Shown: positions 57,501 through 64,000 of the stretch, in pieces | Numbering within the stretch: the first letter of the stretch is position 1 | Layout: each line of letters starts with the position of its first letter | NCBI RefSeq assembly: GCF_020283565.1 | Contig: NC_060059.1 | Coordinates: 43,980,215-44,044,214 of the forward strand | Length of the DNA stretch: 64,000 nucleotides | From: Trifolium pratense | Lineage: Eukaryota; Streptophyta; Magnoliopsida; Fabales; Fabaceae | Direction: 5' to 3' | Position numbers and translations under genes: made by a program | The notes under the pieces: generated by a model | Databases searched by the model: none | Told to the model about the DNA's origin: nothing | The model's input: only the letters and a program-made list of their open reading frames with translations

Positions 57501-57716
57501 TGATATATAGTAAATGGTATACATTATTGATATATAGTAAAAAAAAACATACAAATCAGAAAACAAACATATATAATTAGAAGATGCATTTGATTCACTA
57601 ACACAAGTTTCAAATGGTTTGATATGATTAAAACCAATAAAAAAAATTCCTTACCATGTTTGTCCTTCACGACGAAATATATCATCAGATTTGGATCCAA
57701 GCTTCAACAATGCCAT
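54503..57716 (-). CDS. BTB/POZ NPH3/RPT2-like (NRL) family protein, 4 exons
   Basis: Exons from the ATG: 57716-57655, 56990-56921, 56496-55336, 54910-54503. Phases close to give 566 aa. NRL proteins are plasma-membrane-associated adaptors and putative CUL3 substrate receptors, the founders acting with phototropin. N-terminal block: MALLKLGSKSDDIF.REGQTW. BTB domain about residues 25-120 (DVTIEVGETSFFLHKFPLLS, FCYGVKLEITPLNV). NPH3 domain from about 190 (DDWWYEDLCLLSLPLYKRLI, LLIPNMGYSVETLYDIDCFQ, ASIPDYARPLDDGLYHAIDI, NCQKLSLEASTHAAQNERVP). The C-terminus is a short coiled coil (RVSELEKECSNIKNELKKL). By pattern it resembles Arabidopsis At5g03250. No lesion was seen; an ORF running on past 55336 reads into intron 3. 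Confidence 0.94.
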
Positions 57717-58344
57717 TTATTGGAACATGGATTGAAATGTGAGATAAATTAAGAGTTATATGGTTGTTGCTGTTGTTGTATGAAGAATAGAAATGCAAAA
57801 CATGATGCATGAGAGAGAATAGTAGAGAATTAGGAAAATTGGCAGAGTGATAGCAGAGTCAGATTGTTCTTACATTGAGATTGTGATAAATGATTCTTGT
57901 CCACAACACAACATCGCGAGTCTAAAGCTCACATAACTGAAATAACCGAAACATGTGCTTCTGCATTTTTATCAATATATAATAATTTTTTATTAAAAAA
58001 TTCATAAATTTTGTTATTTGAGAGATGATGTTTGTTACGAAGGATTTATGAGAAGAAATCAAAGTATCAACACATGGCAATATCTTAAAAGATGATGTTA
58101 CTTTAATCTCCTTCTTTTTTGAATATGATTGCTCACTACCTTATATGAGCGGCTATTTTTTGATCTTGTCTCAATGTTATTGAGTTATTCCTTCTTATAC
58201 CGAATATTATTGGAATAATGAGATAAACTAGGTTGATTTTGGTGTAAAAAGTATTGATTTTATATATAAAAGATAGTCATACATTTTCCTTTTGTTGCTT
58301 TAAAAACAATAATAAAAGACAGCAATATTTCTTGACTAAGTAAG
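57717..58344. promoter_or_regulatory. 5' flank of the NPH3-like gene
   Basis: It should contain the 5' UTR and promoter. I saw no unambiguous TATA box or named motif. Confidence 0.35.
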
Positions 58345-58730
58345 TTGCCTAGGTACGGGTACGGTACCGGTATTGGTATTGATACGCAGTACGACATTTT
58401 TAGAAAATTTAAGGTATGGGTTCGTTAGTATAAAATATTAGAAAAATTATTTTTAAGTGAATTATTATCATCATGCTTTGAAGTTTTTTTTTTTTTCTAC
58501 TGTCTCAACTATTTTCATAAAAAATGAGAGATAATTGAAATATAATAAAAAATTATAATATTTTAAGAGATTTTTCAACAACCAATATGTTTTTTCCGTA
58601 TTCATCATCATAATCAACCAAATAACAATGAGTACGGAATCGGTGCGTACCATACGAGTACCATGGAGTATCCGGTACTGGTACGTACCCGAAGCGGGTA
58701 CTTCACCATTTTAGGAATACCCATGCTACA
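58345..58730. repeat. Probable MITE with tacgggtacggtaccgg-type ends
   Basis: The left side repeats tacgggtacggtaccggtat and the right side carries the inverse (ccggtactggtacgtacccg). The AT-rich centre lacks coding potential. Exact ends and target duplication were not resolved. Confidence 0.45.
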
Positions 58731-58919
58731 TAGTTTCTTGACAAAAAAAAAAAAAACTACAGTATTTTATTAAAAAAGAAAGTAGTACATACTCTAATCC
58801 AATTTTTTTTACAATTACATAGTAAAGTTAGTTATTTATAGTTTCAATTTACCAACTCAAATCCCTCAGATAAATTATTATCTTAAAACTATTTTTATGT
58901 TTTCCTTTTTGGTATATTG

Positions 58920-59240
58920 AGAAAATATAACAAAGAGAATTTGTCTGGGTCAAAGGCCCATTACATTAAAGTTCAAATATACATTGAGATCCAAGATAGC
59001 TCGTCATAGTATAAGAATATCCATTGCATAATATTATTCCTTATTCCACTCACGTAGTGGAATTGTCATTCTTCATGCATATTCATTAGTGAACTTGCCT
59101 ATATATACACCCATGAATCAACACTCAAGGTACACACAATTCACCCAATTCATATACATTCCCCTTAAGCAAATACTGACTTGAGCGTTAGAGTGCTAAC
59201 TTTTTGCAGGTATTTTTTCTCTCCGTGTCTTAAGCTCTTC
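58920..59240 (+). repeat. Possible LTR fragment (solo LTR)
   Basis: A TATA-like cctatatatacac (about 59098-59110) is followed ~75 bp later by gacttgagcgttagagtgct and ttttgcagg. That combination is frequent in the R-U5 part of plant LTR retrotransposons. No termini or second LTR were found. Confidence 0.35.
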
Positions 59241-61198
59241 TCCACCGCAAGCAACACTTTACTGTCACTAAAGAAGCTATTATGTTGTGCCCGTTCAGAG
59301 CAGAAACACTATATAAAATATAAATGAGTGATTTAAAAATGCAAAACTGAGGTTTATATTTATAGAATTTTAAGGTGCATGTGATTGGTCAATGATATGT
59401 CATAGCTTCTATGGTTGCCAACCAAAATTGACCAAACATACAAATGGGTAAAAATGAAAATACAGAAGGCGCGCAAAAAGGGTGAAGGGCGCAAAATAAA
59501 AAATTCTCCAAATCAAATGGTCATTAGGCAGTAGCCCAAAAAAAAGGGGCTATATGCTCCATTAAAATGGGCTATAGCCATTTTACTTTTCCTTTCTTTC
59601 TTTTGTTAGTGACTGATATTTTTTTTGTATCCCCACACTTGATTTTTACACCCCACATAAATACATCTAAAATGTTCACATATATTGTATTTTTAAATTT
59701 TTCACTTCTTTATTATGAAACTCGCACTTTGAAGTTTGAACCATAAAAAATAGAATTTGATTTTTTACGAAATATTGGTAAACTTAAATTTTAGATTTTA
59801 TAGTACAATAATTTTTTCTTCTTTTAAAACGATTGGATTGTATGTGTTGCATTTATTGAAACACTGGTAATTTCAATCTAAGTTAATAAAGTGATATATA
59901 TATGTATGTTTCTTGCAGTAAAACGTGTAAACATTTAGATGTGAAAGACTTATTTTGACCACATTCAGATGCTGTAAATTTGTTAAAAACACATTTTACA
60001 TTGTCTTAGTTATTGACAACATATAAAATTAACATATAAAGGCAACAACTACTTGCAAAGTTGTTGGCGTTACTTCAACAAAGCTAACATTTTACGTTGA
60101 ATTTGGCTACTTGATAACTTATGTTATGCGCATTGCAACATTTTTTTTTCCCATTTACAATATTGTCAATGAAGATGAAACCTAAAACTTCATGCATATT
60201 ATTCAAAATCTCTCACTATTAGATCAAATTTAGTGGCTTAGCTTGCAACATTTTGAGAAAGTATTTGTTGAGTTGTTTTCATATTTATTGATCGAAGTTG
60301 AAATTCTAGAGAAGATGATCAGGACAAAACAACGTCCAACTCAATGAAAAGAGAGAATAACCAAGAGTCTTAGAAATTAAAAAATGCAAAGAGATGAATC
60401 AATGCACACAATCACACTAAGCCCAAACCAACCATCCAATGGCCCAAAAGCATTTTGAAAACACAACTATACTTGAGTAGTGTCAGACTTGTCACTGATA
60501 GGTATATTTCACACCTTGAACCACCATACTAAAAATCTAACGCCATCGTAACTGTTTTGAGTCTCACGGTTGAAATCATTTCATTTTGATCGAGCGACGA
60601 GAGAACAAAATCAAATGGACTAGATATCATGACTCATTGACTATGTTATTAAAAAAAAAAAATCATAACTCAATCTTAGTATTTTTTTTTTTTACTGCAT
60701 CATTCATTCATGATTGAAATTATTAGTAACAAAAACATCCGGGAAGTTATTCCCCATACATACATACATACATACTATTGATGACCATTTATTCTGAGAC
60801 ACGCATTAAAAATTTGATGAGCACAGAACAAGAATCTTGTTCAGTGGGATTTTATGGCATGAAATTGAAATGTACTACTCCAGTATCACTATCCACAAAC
60901 GTATAGTATAGAGAGAAAGTGTTTGATTGTAGTTTTGGCACTGCCAGAGTGTCAGTGGTACCTACTGCACTAACCTTGTCTATTGTATAGCTATATTAAA
61001 TTATTAATAGGTTGGTCCATATTTCATCCTCCTTTGCGGTGTCTGCATTTTGCATAACTGGTTCTACCTGCCTACATTGTCTGTCAATTACATACATCCA
61101 AATCTAACCAAAGTGAATCTTTTACATTTATTATATACCTCAAGTAAAAACTTTTGTAGTTCGTAGTACTCAAATCATAATAAAAATATAGATAAATT
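59241..61198. other. AT-rich intergenic stretch, nothing recognised
   Basis: No open frame with recognisable domains, no clear inverted-repeat element and no RNA gene were seen on either strand. Confidence 0.4.
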
Positions 61199-61565
61199 CT
61201 AATATGGACTACTTCATCAAGTAATTCATGATGGACCGTCATGAATAACATTATAACGAATATAAATATTACAAAATCCACCGTTGGATTGAAAGTTTAT
61301 ATCATATAGATCATCCATAGAAAATTTTAGAAAAGTTGAAAATCATTTGATATGTTATTGAGACACATCAAGATTAATGGTTTATTAAATAACGTAAATC
61401 TTGATAGGTCTCAATAACATATCAAATGATTTTCAAAAAAATTTCAAAAATTTATGGATGATCTATACGATATAAACTTTCAATCCAACATTGAATTTCG
61501 TAAAATTCATATTCGGTAGATTACTTGTCCATGATGGATCACTTGTGAAGGTGGTCCACCGTAGC
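61199..61565. repeat. Foldback MITE with arms of about 160 bp
   Basis: Positions 61205-61370 and 61395-61560 are imperfect reverse complements. Matching blocks include tggactacttcatcaagta, ttggattgaaagtttatat and atcatttgatatgttattga with their inverse. The loop is only ~25 nt. The target duplication was not resolved. Confidence 0.75.
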
Positions 61566-61575
61566 ATTGGCCTAA

Positions 61576-61884
61576 GGGTCCGTTTGGCCTAGTTTTTTTT
61601 CCTCTTCTTTTTACTTAAAAGTAAGAAGCTAGGCCAAACAACAATTTCTAGAAGTTACAGTTAAAAAAAAAAAAACAGTTTCTATATTTTAGGAAAAATT
61701 ATAATATATTATCAAATATATCTTTTAACACTATTATAATAAAAAATCAACAAATTTTAAATTTTATTTTATAAAAAAAATTAAGATTTACCAAACAATT
61801 TTAACTTTAGTTAAAAAGCTATTATTTCTAGCTTTATGATTAAAACAGCTTCTACACCTAAAAAAAGCTAGGCCAAACAAGCCC
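61576..61884. mobile_element. Tourist-like (PIF/Harbinger) MITE
   Basis: Inverted ends GGGTCCGTTTGGCCTAG / CTAGGCCAAACAAGCCC with TAA on each side (61573-61575, 61885-61887). It is 309 bp. Confidence 0.75.
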
Positions 61885-62055
61885 TAAAAATAAAATACTA
61901 TGTATAAGTGTCTAATTAATAATTCAAAGAAAAAATAAGTATAATTGTCTTCATACAATTTTAGCAGGTGAAAATTTCGCCATTTTAGGTTCCCTCTAGT
62001 ATAGAGTAAAAAAAAAGAAGGTTCCCTCTAGTATATAGGTGGGGCTGGCTCAAAA

Positions 62056-62765
62056 AGCATATTAATTTCTGGAAAAAAAGTTTTCGATTTTATTTTCAAA
62101 AACAAGTTCCCGGTTTTTTGGGGGAAAGTTTTATCGATTTCAAATAAAAACAATTCAGACATCCTCAGACATACTACTCGCAGAGTTATTTGCCATCTAC
62201 CAGGGCCTCACTTTGGCGAAAAATATGGCTATTGATGAGTTAGTCTGCTACTCCGATTCTCTCCACAGCATCAACCTCCTTAAAGGTCCCAATATCAAAT
62301 ATCATGTTTATGTTGTGTTGATTCAAGACATCAAAGAGTTGATATCTCAAAGGAACATTACTCTTTTCCACACTCTCAGAGAGGGAAATAATTGTGCGGA
62401 TTTCTTAGCTAAGCTTGGAGCCTCTTCAGATTCTGATCTCACGATTCATGCATCTCCCCCAGAAGATTTCTTTGATATATTTTTCGGAGCGACGCGACTG
62501 GAACTTTCTACCTTAGAGAATAGTTTTCTTTTCTTTTTTCTGTTTGTTTTTTGTTTTGTTTTGATTAGCCTTGTAACAAAAAAAAATATAAAAACAATTC
62601 CAGAGTTTTTTTGGAAAAAAGTTCCGATATTTTATTCTGAAAAAATTTTCGGATATTTTCCGGGAAAAATTTTTTTGATCTTTTTTTCTGTGAAAAGTTC
62701 CGATATTTTATTCGGGAAATATTTTTTGGAAAAAAAAGTTCTCAATTTTTTCAGGAAAAATTAAT
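62056..62765. repeat. Degenerate ttccgatattttattc tandem-repeat field, split by a LINE
   Basis: Recurring gttccgatattttattc(t/g)ggaaa and tttttcgggaaaa-like units occur at 62060-62156 and 62601-62765, on both sides of the LINE insertion. Confidence 0.6.
62157..62587 (+). mobile_element. 5'-truncated LINE (non-LTR retrotransposon) 3' end with RNase H domain
   Basis: A perfect 13-bp target duplication ataaaaacaattc (62144-62156, 62588-62600) and an A-rich tail at 62578-62587. The insert starts in frame within an RNase H domain: LLAELFAIYQGLTLAKNMAI, then YSDSLHSINLL, then TLREGNNCADFLAKLGAS. After that comes a T-rich 3' UTR-like part. Only about 430 bp of the element is present, as usual for target-primed reverse transcription. 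The frame has no stop of its own and reads on into the flank to 62764. Confidence 0.88.
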
Positions 62766-63250
62766 TTAAATTTGGACCCCGAAGAATTTGGACATAAAAT
62801 TTGGTTGCAATAATCCACCAATATCGCTGATACAAAATAGAGTGAAAAAAGAAAATTATATAATACTAACAGTACACCATAATATCATGCTTCTCATTCA
62901 ATCCACTTCATGAAATCCATAAAAAATATCTAGAATCCGCCTAGATATGAAACCGTTTGAACACTAACAAAAACAATTTGAAATCAACGTTGATAGGAAT
63001 ATATGTAAATCTAGCTGTCTTTGATTGGTGTAATAATATTTTAATGTGTTTTCAAAGCAAAGCACATAAGGTGTTTGTTCTTGAATAAGGTGTTTATTCT
63101 TGAATTGTAAGGGTTGAGTATTCCTTATAATTCATTTTTGCTTATAAAAAAATATTGCTAGGAAACGACACTGACTTGTTGGAGGCAAATCCGAAACTTC
63201 AATAACCACAGATCTCAACATATCACATATCTGAACAACTATTAGAGAAT
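62766..63250. other. AT-rich spacer, nothing recognised
   Basis: No gene, RNA or transposon signature was identified. Confidence 0.4.
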
Positions 63251-64000
63251 TAAGGGTAAATGATCATTTACCCCCCTGCAAAATAAGCAAATTTTCGTTT
63301 ACCCCCCTATGTAGATTTTTTTTCTGTTTACCCCCCTGCAAAAAATAGATTCACTCATTTTGCCCCCTGTGTGTACAGCAGGACATGTGATTGTGCAAAT
63401 TTGCTGACGTGGCTTGTACACGTGGAAAAAACATTTATATTTATTTTTAACTTCCACGTCAGATAATATTTTTTTCAAAAAAAAAATTTAAAATTTTTTT
63501 CCTACAAAATTAATAAAACGAATTTTTTTTCCAAAATAAAAAGAAAATCCTACAAATAAAATTTTTTTCCCTACAAAATTTTTAAAAATTCCTACAAATA
63601 GTTTTTTTCGTACAAAATTATTATTTTTTTCCTAAAATAAAAAAACGAATTTTCATATTTTTCTCCCAAATAAAGTTTATTTTTAAGATATTAAAAAAAT
63701 ATTTTCAAATCTTTTTTATTTAAAAAAAACAGAATCTTCGCCGGTTTGCTTCCACCGTCGTGATCATATTCGTCGTCATCTTCTTCAATCACCGGAATCG
63801 TCTTCTACTTCGTTATTGTCTTCTGCTTCCTTCTATTTTTCTAGTTCTAGGACAAATGATTTTGGTATAAGAGGAAAATACGAATAAACTTCTTTTTCTA
63901 TTTTTTTTAATTCAAAGAGATTAACAAAAAAATAATGTTTTGTTTTTAAAAAATAAAGATCATGTTTTTTTAATTCAAAAAGATTTGAAAATAAATCTTT
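63251..64000. repeat. Start of a second gggtaaa-type Mutator-like MITE, running off the window
   Basis: Begins gggtaaatgatcatttaccc and has repeated tttacccccct(g/a) and tttgccccctgtg motifs like the element at 44184-44529. It also has tgacgtggc, cacgtgg and ccacgtcag motifs at about 63404-63460. No matching right end is present before 64000, so the right limit is unknown. 63480-64000 is AT-rich, with a short codon-like ttcgtcgtcatcttcttc stretch that I do not recognise. Confidence 0.45.

Overview
This is a nuclear plant sequence. Genes with several introns, chloroplast-targeted plant enzymes, LTR retrotransposons, a Helitron and many small inverted-repeat transposons all point that way. I infer a papilionoid legume from the general look of the repeats and genes; no single feature proves it. 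No rRNA, tRNA, CRISPR or bacterial features were seen.

Three host genes look intact, all on the minus strand: a 13-exon cystathionine beta-lyase gene (13744-23497), a two-exon gene for a small GRF zinc-finger/coiled-coil/membrane-anchor protein (42175-42894), and a four-exon NPH3/RPT2-like BTB gene (54503-57716). Almost everything else is mobile DNA or its debris.

Layout from left to right. (1) 38-846: a long imperfect foldback with a nested hairpin. (2) 950-11646: a broken Ty1/copia element on the minus strand. Its integrase-to-RT segment is amplified into six head-to-tail copies with a fixed 1174-bp period. It abuts two exons of an auxin response factor fragment (11647-11921). (3) 13744-23497: cystathionine beta-lyase, with a hAT MITE in intron 12 and a GC-rich Mutator-type MITE in intron 9. 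(4) 23809-39311: a non-autonomous Helitron on the minus strand. It has TC and CTAG termini, a 3' hairpin and an A/T insertion site. It carries exons from at least five unrelated genes in one orientation: RPS25, eIF2B-beta, OEP80, aminopeptidase M1 and zeta-class GST. A full-length, young Ty3 chromovirus (27797-36567, target duplication gaaac) sits inside it. (5) 39521-49446: a dense set of insertions. It holds a LINE-like insertion, a hAT nested in a hAT, the GRF gene, a Mutator MITE, a hAT carrying a Harbinger-type MITE, a Stowaway MITE, and a decayed LINE RNase H domain split by a third hAT. (6) 49468-54122: a second copia element with 144-bp LTRs, perfect target duplication agttt, three in-frame stops and one 1-base insertion. 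(7) 54503-57716: the NPH3/RPT2-like gene. (8) 57717-64000: MITEs, a possible LTR fragment, a truncated LINE with a 13-bp target duplication, and AT-rich spacer.

The two most notable structures are the copia coding-region tandem array and the multi-gene-capture Helitron. The Helitron's 3' end lies only about 310 bp upstream of the cystathionine beta-lyase start codon and has the same transcriptional direction. All family assignments rest on motifs read by eye; no database search was run.
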